A stretch of DNA of 64,000 bases, from assembly GCF_014650455.1 (NCBI RefSeq), contig NZ_BMUZ01000003.1, positions 310,001-374,000 on the forward strand. The letters run 5' to 3'. The DNA is from Streptomyces xanthochromogenes. Lineage in GTDB: Bacteria; Actinomycetota; Actinomycetes; Streptomycetales; Streptomycetaceae. Numbering within the stretch: the first letter of the stretch is position 1; every line of letters starts with the position of its first letter. This document shows, one piece after another, positions 1-8,225 of the stretch. The translations under genes were made by a program, and so were the position numbers. The notes below the pieces were generated by a model, which was given only the letters and a program-made list of their open reading frames with translations, did not search any database and was not told the origin of the DNA.

Positions 1-2
1 GC

Positions 3-203
3 GCAGCGATACGCAATCCGCAGCTGCCGGCCCGCGTCCTCGCGGATCTGCTGCACGACCGCGACACGGCAAGCGCGGCGATCACCAACCCAGCGATCCC
101 CGTCCCCGTCCTGCGCCGCATCCTGGCCGCGGCCGCGATGGCGGTGGCGGCCCAACGCTCCGATTCCGACAGTGCGGCGCCAGCGGTTCCCGCACAGCCG
201 TAG
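3..203 (+). CDS. C-terminal end of an LRV-like repeat protein (5' partial)
   Basis: The window opens inside a reading frame that runs 66 residues to a TAG stop. It contains two spaced copies of a pattern of the form NPxLP/IPxxVLxxLL (IRNPQLPARVLADLL and ITNPAIPVPVLRRIL), about 24 residues apart. This is the look of variant leucine-rich (LRV-like) helical repeats found in many Streptomyces hypothetical proteins. The last 20 residues are Ala/Ser/Pro-rich and probably disordered. Start and most of the gene lie outside the window, so no function can be given. It converges on the TetR gene 39 bp downstream. Confidence 0.6.
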   Translation, partial: AAIRNPQLPARVLADLLHDRDTASAAITNPAIPVPVLRRILAAAAMAVAAQRSDSDSAAPAVPAQP

Positions 204-242
204 CCTCCCGAAGCTCGGGCCCCCTTCACTCAGTCCGAGGCG

Positions 243-941
243 TCACACCGGTGGTGGGGCGATCTTGGCGGCCACGGCGTCGAGCACCCAGTCAAGGCCG
301 GTCGTGAACGATGCCTCGGCATCCACATCCGAGCCGTCGTGCACCGCTTCGGCCAGCGCCGGGAAGCGGCCGGTGGCCAACATGCGCGTCACATGCGGGC
401 CGTGGGCACGCTGCCAATCGCGCTTGGACAGGCCCGTGGCGCGCTCGGCCCGCAGGTTCGCGACCTCCCGTCGGACCGCGCCGGTGCAGTAGGCGCTGAC
501 CGTCTCCACGGCGCGCATGACGGTGTCGATGTCGGCGAGGCCGTGGAGGGCGGCCAGCCGAGCCTCCGTCACGGCAAGGCCGTTCGGGCCCAGGGTCGGC
601 CTCCCTCCGAGCAGGTCGGCCAGCCATAGGTGACGGAGCGCGGCCTGCCTGGTGCGGTGGGCGAGGGCGCCCAGCGCCGCACGCCAGTCACCGGGCTGCT
701 CCTCGGGGAGGATCTCGGCGTGCACCTCGTCCAACATGAGGTCGAGCAGCTGCTCCTTGGTAGCGATGTATCCGTAGAGCCGCATCGGGCCGGCGCTCAG
801 TCGGGCCGCGACCTTGCGCAACGACACCGCCTCGAGCCCGCCCTCGTCGGCGAGTGCGACAGCGGCGGCGACGATCCGCTCACGGTCGAGCGGCACGGGC
901 GGAGTCGGTGGTTCCGGCCGGTCCCACACAGTCATGGTCAC
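243..941 (-). CDS. TetR/AcrR-family transcriptional regulator
   Basis: A 232-residue protein with a typical N-terminal TetR helix-turn-helix at about residues 20-65 (RERIVAAAVALADEGG, then SLRKVAARL and LYGYIATKEQLLDLML). The rest is an all-helical ligand-binding domain of the TetR_C type, including an HGLADIDTVMRAVE segment. The first codon is GTG at 941 with AAGAGA about six bases upstream; an in-frame ATG at 935 is a second possibility. It is divergent from the TetX-like monooxygenase, only 47 bp away, and the gap holds an 11-bp palindrome. It is therefore most likely the local repressor of that gene, released by the enzyme's substrate; the ligand is unknown. Confidence 0.9.
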   Translation of the reverse strand: MTMTVWDRPEPPTPPVPLDRERIVAAAVALADEGGLEAVSLRKVAARLSAGPMRLYGYIATKEQLLDLMLDEVHAEILPEEQPGDWRAALGALAHRTRQAALRHLWLADLLGGRPTLGPNGLAVTEARLAALHGLADIDTVMRAVETVSAYCTGAVRREVANLRAERATGLSKRDWQRAHGPHVTRMLATGRFPALAEAVHDGSDVDAEASFTTGLDWVLDAVAAKIAPPPV

Positions 942-973
942 ACCGTTCTCTTGCGATGCATCATCAGCGGGAA

Positions 974-984
974 ATACAGTGTAT
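974..984. promoter_or_regulatory. Palindromic operator candidate between TetR and TetX-like gene
   Basis: ATACAGTGTAT is a perfect inverted repeat (ATACA, central G, TGTAT) ending five bases before the ATG of the monooxygenase. It is the only clear dyad in the 47-bp divergent gap. TetR repressors commonly bind palindromes in such gaps, so it is a candidate operator for the TetR protein encoded at 243-941. Confidence 0.5.
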
Positions 985-988
985 CGAC

Positions 989-2107
989 ATGAGACGACCT
1001 ATCGCAGTGGTCGGTGGCGGCCCCTCCGGCCTCACCTTCGCCCGCGTACTGCACCGCCATGGCCACTCGGTCGCCGTACTCGAACGCGATCGCTCGCCCG
1101 GCGCACGGCCCGCGGGCGGAACCCTGGACCTGCACGAAGGGCTGGGCCAACTCGCCCTTGAGAAGGCGGGCCTGATGGCGCAATTCCAGGTGCTGGCCCG
1201 CCCCGAAGGGCAGGCCATGCGCATCCTGGCCACCGACGGGACCGTGCTGCGGGACTGGCAACCCGCTCCGGACGACCGCGCCAATCCGGAAATCGACCGG
1301 GGCCAACTCCGTGACCTGCTGCTCGGCCCGCTCGACGTCCAGTGGGGGCGGGGTGTCACAGAGGTGGTGCCGGGGACCGGGGACGGCGTACTGGTCGAAT
1401 GCGCGGACGGGAGCCAGGAGACCTTCGACCTCGTCGTCGGCGCGGACGGCGCCTGGTCCCGGGTCCGCCCGGCGGTCTCACCCGTGACCCCGCACTACAC
1501 CGGCGTCACCTACGTCGAGACCTTCATCGACGACGTCGACACCCGCCACCCCGACCTCGCCCGGCTGATCGGCGACGGCTCCATGGCCGTGTACGGCGTG
1601 AAGCGTTCCCTCGTCGCCCAGCGCAACAGCGGCGGCCACGTCAAGGTGTACGCCAAGTTCCGCGCGCCGTCGGACTGGCACACGGACCTGGACCTGACGG
1701 ATCCCGAAGCCGTGCGATCCGGCCTGCTGGCCCTCTTCGACGGCTGGACCGCTCCCCTCCTCGACCTCCTCCGCCACGGCGACACCTTCGTCCACCGTCC
1801 ACTCCACGTCCTGCCCGTCTCCCACACCTGGACCCACGTCCCGGGGGTGACGCTCCTGGGCGACGCCGCCCATCTGATGCCCCCGTTGGGAGCGGGCGCC
1901 AACCTGGCGATGCTGGAAGGCGCCGAACTCGCCGAATCCATCGCCTCGAACCCCGTGGACCTGGACGAGGCGGTCCGCGCCTTCGAGGCCCGCATGTGGG
2001 CACGGGCCGAGAGGTGGGCGAAAATCACGACGGCTGGACTTGACCGCCTGGTGAGCGCGAATCCCGCGGAAGCCATCGCCCTCTTCGACCAAGTCCAGCC
2101 GTCCTGA
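989..2107 (+). CDS. TetX-like FAD-dependent monooxygenase
   Basis: A 372-residue class A flavin monooxygenase. The N-terminal Rossmann motif is VVGGGPSGLTFARVL with the acidic LERDRS at the end of strand 2. GGTLDLHEGLGQLALEKAGL and IDRGQLRDLLL follow, and the FAD motif near the C terminus is GDAAHLMPPLGAGANLAML. These segments resemble tetracycline-inactivating TetX enzymes more than generic phenol hydroxylases. The ATG at 989 was chosen because it begins directly with the Rossmann strand; the frame is open further upstream but that would run through the divergent promoter. Likely a cytosolic NADPH-dependent hydroxylase under the adjacent TetR. Whether it acts on tetracyclines or on another aromatic polyketide cannot be read from sequence. 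Confidence 0.85.
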   Translation: MRRPIAVVGGGPSGLTFARVLHRHGHSVAVLERDRSPGARPAGGTLDLHEGLGQLALEKAGLMAQFQVLARPEGQAMRILATDGTVLRDWQPAPDDRANPEIDRGQLRDLLLGPLDVQWGRGVTEVVPGTGDGVLVECADGSQETFDLVVGADGAWSRVRPAVSPVTPHYTGVTYVETFIDDVDTRHPDLARLIGDGSMAVYGVKRSLVAQRNSGGHVKVYAKFRAPSDWHTDLDLTDPEAVRSGLLALFDGWTAPLLDLLRHGDTFVHRPLHVLPVSHTWTHVPGVTLLGDAAHLMPPLGAGANLAMLEGAELAESIASNPVDLDEAVRAFEARMWARAERWAKITTAGLDRLVSANPAEAIALFDQVQPS

Positions 2108-2137
2108 ACGCCAGGCGTGCGGCATCGCCCCGCGCGG

Positions 2138-3382
2138 TTACTTGCGTTCGACGGTGTAGAAGACCTCCGCCTTCCCGTACCGCCCCTGAACGACCTTGGA
2201 GTGCCGGCCCGCTCCGTCGTGACGGACGTCCCACACGATGCTGCCGTTCACCTCCACGTCGTCGGGGTCGACGACACTTCCGTAATCCTCGTCCACGACC
2301 ATGACGTCGATCCCGCAGCGTCCGTTGGTGCAGTCCGTCCATGTGCCGCGGTTGAAGCCGCTGTTGGGCACGTTCAGCCACTCGTGTCCCGAGTCGTCGG
2401 TGTCGCCGCGGTCGTTGCGCCAGTACACGTTGGACAGGTTGGCGGATCCACCGCCGGCGGAGTTGACGCGGATGTATCCGAAGCGGTCGGCGTTGCCCTT
2501 GACCCCGCCGTCGCCCGTCTCGTCGAACATGCGGACCTTGTCGATCTTCAAGCGGTAGTCGCTGCCGCCCTCGCCGCCGTCCGCGAGGAGTTCGTACACC
2601 TTCTTCTGGACCTCGGAGTCCTGCGGGAATCCAGGGTGCGACGGGCAATGTCCCGCGAAGTCCTGGTCCGTGTCGGTCACCTTGTAGTTGATGGCCCCGC
2701 CGAGACTGGTGGAGTCGAAGTCCTCCTTGTCCATCATGACCGCCGAATCGAGCGGGACCCCGCCCATGCCCTCGTCGCAGCCGCTGCGGAAGGTGGCGTA
2801 CCGGGTGGGCCCGCCGCCCGTCTCACCCCACCAGTCGTACTGCTTGTTGTTGTTGGCCTTGCGCAGTGCGTCGCTGGAGGGTTCGAGGTCCCACACGAAC
2901 TTCTTCCAGAACGCACCGGCCGCATCACCCCACCAGTACGCCGCCATGGTGCCGTGATTGGGGCCGGCCAGGGAGATCCAGTTGACCACGTTCGCCGCGT
3001 CACCGGCGTGGTCGGTCATCCAGTAACGAGATATCACGCTCCCCAGCGAGTGGGCCACGATGTCGAACTTCTTCCCCTTCACCCCCTTCTGAAGGAAGGC
3101 GTCGAAGTCCTTGGAGACGTCCGCGACGCGGGAGCCGTAGTTGGTGTCATAGCTGAACCGGTGGATCTGGCCGTCCGTGTAGCCCTGGCGCTTCAGCATG
3201 TCGACCATGCTGTTCCACGCGCCAGGCCCGTCGTTCATCCCGTGCACCAGCACGATGTCCCGTGGTCCTTGGGAGGCGGCGGAGGCGGTCGCCGCCGGGA
3301 GGAAGGACGCGGCCACGGCCGTGACGGCGACCAGCGTGGAGTATCGGCGCGCGGCCCTGGAGACGGAATCGCAGCGGGTCAT
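2138..3382 (-). CDS. Secreted lipase (alpha/beta hydrolase) with C-terminal beta domain
   Basis: A 414-residue exported hydrolase. The start at 3382 follows AAAGGGA and begins a Sec signal peptide that ends near ATASAAS (about residue 37). The catalytic part is a class-2 (LipA/EstA-like) lipase: oxyanion strand IVLVHGMNDGPG at about 43-54, nucleophile Ser112 in VAHSLGS, and a downstream LAGPNHGT. Residues about 273-414 form a separate domain starting YRLKIDKVRM and ending KAEVFYTVERK, with Asp-rich turns. The same domain ends the sphingomyelinase and PI-PLC genes upstream. It is the last of the three minus-strand genes. It may act on acylglycerols or phospholipids; the exact substrate is unknown. 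Confidence 0.85.
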   Translation of the reverse strand: MTRCDSVSRAARRYSTLVAVTAVAASFLPAATASAASQGPRDIVLVHGMNDGPGAWNSMVDMLKRQGYTDGQIHRFSYDTNYGSRVADVSKDFDAFLQKGVKGKKFDIVAHSLGSVISRYWMTDHAGDAANVVNWISLAGPNHGTMAAYWWGDAAGAFWKKFVWDLEPSSDALRKANNNKQYDWWGETGGGPTRYATFRSGCDEGMGGVPLDSAVMMDKEDFDSTSLGGAINYKVTDTDQDFAGHCPSHPGFPQDSEVQKKVYELLADGGEGGSDYRLKIDKVRMFDETGDGGVKGNADRFGYIRVNSAGGGSANLSNVYWRNDRGDTDDSGHEWLNVPNSGFNRGTWTDCTNGRCGIDVMVVDEDYGSVVDPDDVEVNGSIVWDVRHDGAGRHSKVVQGRYGKAEVFYTVERK

Positions 3383-3622
3383 CGAATTTTCCCTTTCAGA
3401 CGACGGGAGTTGAGGAAATCGGAGGATCTGGCGGACTGGGACGAGAAGAGCAGCGCGGGCGGTGGAAGAACAGGGGTGGGAGCGCGGAATGCCGGCCGGG
3501 TGGGGCCCGGCCGCCGTGGGGTACGCGGTCGCGGGGATGGCGATGGCCGTGGCCCGGGAACGCTTCGGAAGCGCAGAGCCCGTAGGCGGCCGGCTCCCTT
3601 TCCGGGTCAACGGGCAGCGCGC

Positions 3623-5074
3623 TCAAGCCCGTTCGACGGTGTAGGTGACCTCGGCTGCTCCGTAGCGGCCGGTCAGGGTGGTGGTGTGGGTACCGGGAGT
3701 GTCCTTGGCCGCGTCCCAGGAGACGGTCTGATCCACCAGGTCGTCGTCACCGGCTCCGTCGTTGTCGACGATGTGTGCGTGGAGGCTGAAGCGGCCGTCG
3801 CCGCTGGTCAGGTATGCGTGGGCGACCGAGGGCAGGTCGTACGGGAACTTCTTGTCGTCCAGGGAGCGGCTCCGTGCGACGGACCAGACGTAGTGCCCGT
3901 TGACCGTCACGTCGCCGTAGAGGTCGTCGCCGGTGCCGTCCTGTTCGTCGCCCTTGGTCATCCGAACGTTGTCGACCCGGAGTTTCCAGGTCTGCCCTAC
4001 GGGCTTGGGGAACCGGCCGGAAGCGGCGAGGGCGTAGTGGTCGCTGAGATCGCGCACCTGGTCCTTGACGAAGATTCCGCCGGGTCCCGTTCGGCCCTCC
4101 ACGGTGAGGACCGAGCCGGCGCGGGGCCGGACCACCTCGCCGGCCCACTCCCGAAGTTGCGCGTGCCCCTGCCTCTGGAGGGCGAAGTCGAGGTCCTCGG
4201 GCGGGTCGTCGGGGTAACGGATCCTGGCCAGTTCGTTGTTCTTGGGGTCGAACGAGTGGGGTTCACCGCTGCGTCGGCCGTCGGTGGCGTGGAGTTGGGT
4301 GAGCATCTCGCGGTACTCGGATGTGGCACGGTCCACGTTGAAGTCCCCTACCAGCAAGACCGGTTCGGTGGAGCCGGCCTCGCCGCGCTGCTCCTTGCCC
4401 GACAGGAAGCCGTCGATCTCCTTGAACTGCGTGGCGCGTACTGCGGCGGCGTCCTTGCGGGTGCCGCATCCACTGTCGGTGGCCTGGGGGTGGGTGCCGA
4501 CGACGTGGAAGACTTGGCCGCCCTTGTTGATCTTGGCGTACGCGAAGCCCTTCTGCGCATGCTTGTCGGCGGCGCATCCCTTTGCGAACACCTGCTGTTC
4601 GGCGACGTCGATGGGGTAGCGGCTGACGACGGCCACTCCGCCGTTCTCCAGGCCACCGCCGTTGATGTGCTCGGCGTCCCAGTCGCGGCCGTGGGTGCCG
4701 CTCCACTTGGACGCGCCGACGACCCGGGTCTGGTAGCGGTACCCCTTCTCGTACAGTCCGTCGAGGAGTTGCTTCGAGGTGTCCACGTTGAACAGCTCCT
4801 CCAGGACCACCACGTCCTGCCCGTCGAGGAAGCCGTTGTCGAGCATCGCCCGAACCCGGTCCTGGTTGGCGAACTGGCTGTTGTCCAGGGTCATCCACTT
4901 CGACAGGAGCATGGCGTTGTAGTTGACCACGCGCAGCGTGTCCGGGGAGTCGTGTGTCATCGCGTCAGGCGCCGGTTGCGCGGGCGCTGCGGCTGCCGGC
5001 CCGGCGGCAGCGAGCGTCGCGACCACAGCGGTGAGCGCGATGGCGGCTTGCCCCAGTGAACAGAGTGACTTCAT
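3623..5074 (-). CDS. Secreted sphingomyelinase-like phosphodiesterase with shared C-terminal domain
   Basis: A 483-residue exported member of the endonuclease/exonuclease/phosphatase fold, closest in motif order to bacterial neutral sphingomyelinase C. The signal peptide ends about residue 30 (AAAGPAAAA). Catalytic elements are all present: VVNYNAM (49-55), the metal-binding Glu in VVVLEELF (E92/E93), GTHPQATDSGC (193-203), GDFNVD (243-248) and the terminal SDHYA (344-348). Residues 361-483 (WKLRVDNVRM to EVTYTVERA) are the domain shared with the lipase and PI-PLC. Predicted to cleave sphingomyelin or a related phospholipid head group in a Mg-dependent way outside the cell. The gaps of 108 and 240 bp to its neighbours leave open one or several transcripts. 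Confidence 0.88.
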   Translation of the reverse strand: MKSLCSLGQAAIALTAVVATLAAAGPAAAAPAQPAPDAMTHDSPDTLRVVNYNAMLLSKWMTLDNSQFANQDRVRAMLDNGFLDGQDVVVLEELFNVDTSKQLLDGLYEKGYRYQTRVVGASKWSGTHGRDWDAEHINGGGLENGGVAVVSRYPIDVAEQQVFAKGCAADKHAQKGFAYAKINKGGQVFHVVGTHPQATDSGCGTRKDAAAVRATQFKEIDGFLSGKEQRGEAGSTEPVLLVGDFNVDRATSEYREMLTQLHATDGRRSGEPHSFDPKNNELARIRYPDDPPEDLDFALQRQGHAQLREWAGEVVRPRAGSVLTVEGRTGPGGIFVKDQVRDLSDHYALAASGRFPKPVGQTWKLRVDNVRMTKGDEQDGTGDDLYGDVTVNGHYVWSVARSRSLDDKKFPYDLPSVAHAYLTSGDGRFSLHAHIVDNDGAGDDDLVDQTVSWDAAKDTPGTHTTTLTGRYGAAEVTYTVERA

Positions 5075-5182
5075 GGTGCGTCCTTGGAGTTGGGCGGTGC
5101 GAGGTGTCGATAGGCGGTGAGAAGCTGTCGGTCGGCGGCTCGGGGTGTGTGGCCGACGGAAGCGGGAATCGGTCCCACGGAC

Positions 5183-6523
5183 TCAGCCGACGCGGTAGGT
5201 GATGGCCACTTGGCCGTCGTCCTCGCCGTACAGGGTGCAGGTGAAGCGTCCGGTGCCCTCGGCCGGCCGCCACACGATCCGGCCCTGAGCGACTTGGTCG
5301 TCGCCGCTGACGTCGTAGTCCCACAGATCGGCATCGATGGTGAAGCCGTCGGTGGACGTGACGACGGGGTCGACGAGGGTGAACTCCCCACGTGAACCCG
5401 GAAATACGGCCCGGCTTCCGGCCTTGCTGCTGCGGTCCCAGACCTTCTTCGAACCCGTCGAGCCGGTGAGCGTGATGGTGCCGTAGACGGCTGGATCGGT
5501 CATGCCGTCGTCGAAGCTGAGGAGTTCGGCCTTCTCGATCGTCAGGGTGCGGGTGCTGCGGTCGGGGACGAAGAGGTTCCACTGGATGAGACGCCAGGTG
5601 AGGTTGCCCGCCTCGTCCGCGTAGTCCATCGGGACGATTCCCAGACACCCGCCCGGCCTTCGGCGGGACCGCTCCGTCAGCTCCTTGTCGACTGCGGGCA
5701 GTACGTCCACGGCGATCTGATGGGGTGTGCGCACCGGCATCTTGCTGTAGCCACTGAGGTGGTTGACGTACAGGGTGCGCCCGCTGCTGTCGCCCTGGGC
5801 CGTGTCGAAGTGCGTCCGCACCGCCTCCAGTTTGTTGTCGACGGGGTAGAGGGACGAGAGGTCGTAGTCGTCCTGGATACGGAGGGCGCCACTCCCCCAA
5901 TCGGTGCCCGGAAGACCGCTGACATTTCCCAGAAGAATGATTTTCCCCCGCGCCCTGCCGAGCGTCGGGATTCCGTCGACGTGGAAGATCGGATACTTCT
6001 GTCGGATCTCCTCGAACCGTTCGACGAATCCGGAGTCACTCCCGTCGTCACCCTCGTCATCATTGTGGTATTCGTGCTTGAGTCGCATGAAGAGCGTCTC
6101 GCTCGGGTTGCCCGCCAGGAAGTCGTGGCAGTCCCGGACGCAGTCCTCGAAACTCGCATGCTGGTACACCTGCCCGTGATGGATCAGCAGGGAATGCCCG
6201 TAGTTGCGGCAGCGGATGTCCAAGTAGCGTATGCCGTCGCGCAGTTGGGCGGCGATGGTGTACGAGTCGTTCTGGCACTGGGCGAATCCGGCCGAGAGCC
6301 CTGGGAAGCGGGCCCCCGATTCATGGGTGCCGGGGATCGTGATGCTCTGCATGGGGGTGTCGTCCGCGATGGCGGACATCCAGGTGCTGCGCGTGATCGC
6401 ACCACCCTGAGCAACCAGGCCCGTCGGCGCGGCCGCCCTGGCAAGGGCCGGCATCCCGCTCGCACCGATGGCGGCACCGGCGGTGACGGCGGCCGACCTC
6501 CAGAGAAAGCCTCGTCGATCCAT
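5183..6523 (-). CDS. Tat-exported phosphatidylinositol-specific phospholipase C
   Basis: A 446-residue protein with a twin-arginine signal (MDRRGFLWRS followed by a hydrophobic run, ending ALARA near 30). The PI-PLC X-box is clear: IPGTHES with catalytic His67, the LDIRCR strand at 101-106 and the second catalytic His116 in IHHGQVYQ. A Lys-rich ETLFMRLKHEY segment and WNLF mark the end of the barrel near residue 318. Residues 322-446 are the beta-type domain shared with the two downstream genes, here with an acidic DADLWDYDVSGDD. Two ATGs are adjacent; AGGAG lies two bases from the first and five from the second, so 6523 is preferred. First gene of the phospholipase run. Confidence 0.9.
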   Translation of the reverse strand: MDRRGFLWRSAAVTAGAAIGASGMPALARAAAPTGLVAQGGAITRSTWMSAIADDTPMQSITIPGTHESGARFPGLSAGFAQCQNDSYTIAAQLRDGIRYLDIRCRNYGHSLLIHHGQVYQHASFEDCVRDCHDFLAGNPSETLFMRLKHEYHNDDEGDDGSDSGFVERFEEIRQKYPIFHVDGIPTLGRARGKIILLGNVSGLPGTDWGSGALRIQDDYDLSSLYPVDNKLEAVRTHFDTAQGDSSGRTLYVNHLSGYSKMPVRTPHQIAVDVLPAVDKELTERSRRRPGGCLGIVPMDYADEAGNLTWRLIQWNLFVPDRSTRTLTIEKAELLSFDDGMTDPAVYGTITLTGSTGSKKVWDRSSKAGSRAVFPGSRGEFTLVDPVVTSTDGFTIDADLWDYDVSGDDQVAQGRIVWRPAEGTGRFTCTLYGEDDGQVAITYRVG

Positions 6524-6526
6524 CAT

Positions 6527-7204
6527 GTCTCCTCTCTGGTCCTTTCGGCCGACTACTGATCCACCGAAAGAACTGGATGAATGCAGGCGCAGAGGTGGTC
6601 CCAACCCGGGCAGCCGATGGAGCGCCGAATTCTGGCAGCCAACAGCGTCCGGCGAAGCGGTACCTGACGGGGCGTCGCTTCCTGTGAGACAGGAGCAACA
6701 TAAGGGCGCCGTACAAACAATTCAACCAGCGAGGCAACAACAGGCCACGAAAAGGCCCACATATTCACGTCGAAGCCCAAGAACCAGCAAAGCAAGAGGA
6801 TTTGAACAGCCCGAAAGGCATGGACACACGGGACCTAGGACCATTTCCACAGAGTCAATTTACGTTCTGCCCGTGGCACTTCGGCCATGTCGCCCGGTGG
6901 GCGGGCGCTGGCGCCGGCCAACTGAGCGGCCCAAGGCGGCAATTCTGGGGATGCCATAACGGGCGTTCCGATGCGGCCTGTTCGGATCGGGCGGCGGCCG
7001 TGCATGTGCTCGCCATAGCGAGCCGGTTCGGAGATGGCACGGCTCGATGGCCCGGTCATTGGGGCGAGGTACGGCCTCCGTCGTCAACCGCGTTGGACGT
7101 ACCCGTGCACCGGCCGCGACAGCCAAGGCCGGTGCACCTGACCCCGCCCTCGGTGCATGCTGCGTTCGAGCCGAATGGGTGCGGGTCAGCCGGACGGATG
7201 CGGG
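6527..7204. other. Gene-free upstream region of the phospholipase run
   Basis: About 680 bp with no convincing gene. The part 6690-6870 is clearly poorer in G+C than its surroundings, as expected of a promoter region for the PI-PLC gene. A strong hairpin sits at 7105-7137. No repeat or RNA gene was recognised. Confidence 0.5.
7105..7137 (-). terminator. Hairpin terminator downstream of the I36-like gene
   Basis: GTGCACCGGCC (7105-7115) pairs perfectly with GGCCGGTGCAC (7127-7137) around an 11-base loop. It lies 68 bp beyond the stop of the minus-strand gene at 7205-7924 and would separate it from the PI-PLC promoter. No T-run follows, as is usual in Streptomyces. Confidence 0.6.
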
Positions 7205-7924
7205 TCAGTCCAACTGCTGTGCCTGCAGGCCCGTGAGGTGTTCGTGGGCGGGGTCATGATTCGGGTAGAGGACCTGGATGTCGATGAGGAGGTCCGTCCC
7301 GGGATCGACCGAGTGGCCACCGCCTTCGGGGGAGCCGAGCAGAACACTTCCCTCGGAGCCGTCCCGGAGGACCTCGCCCCAGAAGACGTCGGTGAAGGTC
7401 TTGGGCAGGGATGTGCCCTCGGGCAGGTCGCCGAAGCCCACGGCCCACTTCACGACACGGGTGTCCTCCGCGTGGACGGTCAGCCGGTAGGAGTAGATCC
7501 GGCCCCCGCCCTCCGCCCACTGGCCCCGCAGCTCTTGGTCGACGCGCAGGTTTCCCGTGAACGGGGCCGACTGTGCCGATTGCGCCTGGTCGTTCCATGT
7601 GCCGTTCGGACTGCCGGCCATCCCGATGCGCCGCAGGTCCGTGATCGAGGACCTTGCGCCCACAGGCAGCGAATGCCCCTGCTGACCGGCGACCGAGAAG
7701 AGCGCGTTGTCCTCGTCCGTGTTGTTGACGACGCTGCTCACTCCGTCGCCGCTGTGGTCGAACCCGTACACCGAGAAGTCGTTGACGTACACGCCCAGCG
7801 GGATTGCCAGAATCTTGTCATTGGTGCCGCCGTTCAACGAGACGGCCCGGTAGAGGCAGAAGCTCCCCTCGGGACACGCCTCGGCCCCCCGACCGTAGAT
7901 CAGCTGCGGTTCCTTGTCGCTCAC
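7205..7924 (-). CDS. Peptidase inhibitor I36-like domain protein
   Basis: A 239-residue protein. GTG at 7924 was chosen because AAGGGGA sits six bases upstream; the frame is open further but without a ribosome site. Residues about 15-75 (ACPEGSFCLYRAVSLNGG, then NDFSVYGFDHSGDGVSSV) resemble the peptidase inhibitor I36 / beta-gamma-crystallin-like fold, with the paired Cys of that family. Residues about 120-239 are another beta-rich domain that I do not recognise. Unlike usual I36 inhibitors there is no signal peptide, so it may stay in the cytosol or leave by another route. Position just ahead of the phospholipases suggests, without proving, a role with them. Confidence 0.6.
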   Translation of the reverse strand: MSDKEPQLIYGRGAEACPEGSFCLYRAVSLNGGTNDKILAIPLGVYVNDFSVYGFDHSGDGVSSVVNNTDEDNALFSVAGQQGHSLPVGARSSITDLRRIGMAGSPNGTWNDQAQSAQSAPFTGNLRVDQELRGQWAEGGGRIYSYRLTVHAEDTRVVKWAVGFGDLPEGTSLPKTFTDVFWGEVLRDGSEGSVLLGSPEGGGHSVDPGTDLLIDIQVLYPNHDPAHEHLTGLQAQQLD

Positions 7925-8225
7925 CGTGGTCCCCTTGTCGATGAAGAGTGACGCATCCGGACTGGACCGGCCGCAGAGCCGCCGGTCCGCGCATCCGCCG
8001 GGCACTTCGGGCTGCGCCCGCGACCGGCCGGGCGCCGCCCGAGGGCGATGCCCGCCCCCTGCGGGTGCGATACGACTCTCGCCCTTCGCGGCAGCCCGTA
8101 TGGCCGCATCGCCCTCAACTGTCTTGATTTGCGCACGCGTTGACGTAGAAGGGCTCCTGAGCTTCCGAGGCGCTACGTCCGCGCGAGACGACGCGGGCTC
8201 ACCCTGGGAGGCTCACCGGGCGCCC
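7925..8225. other. Gene-free gap before the I36-like gene
   Basis: About 300 bp between two minus-strand genes. It should carry the promoter of the I36-like gene; ATTTGCGCACGCGTTGACG near 8127-8145 is a loose -35-like region. I see no gene or repeat in it. Confidence 0.4.

Noticed and set aside
2117..5059. A 980-codon open frame on the plus strand opposite the lipase and sphingomyelinase genes
   Set aside because: Same reason: both opposite-strand genes have signal peptides, motifs and ribosome sites, and this frame has none.
6802..7236. A plus-strand open frame of 144 codons upstream of the phospholipases
   Set aside because: It is low in coding character, crosses the terminator hairpin and has no homologous motifs.
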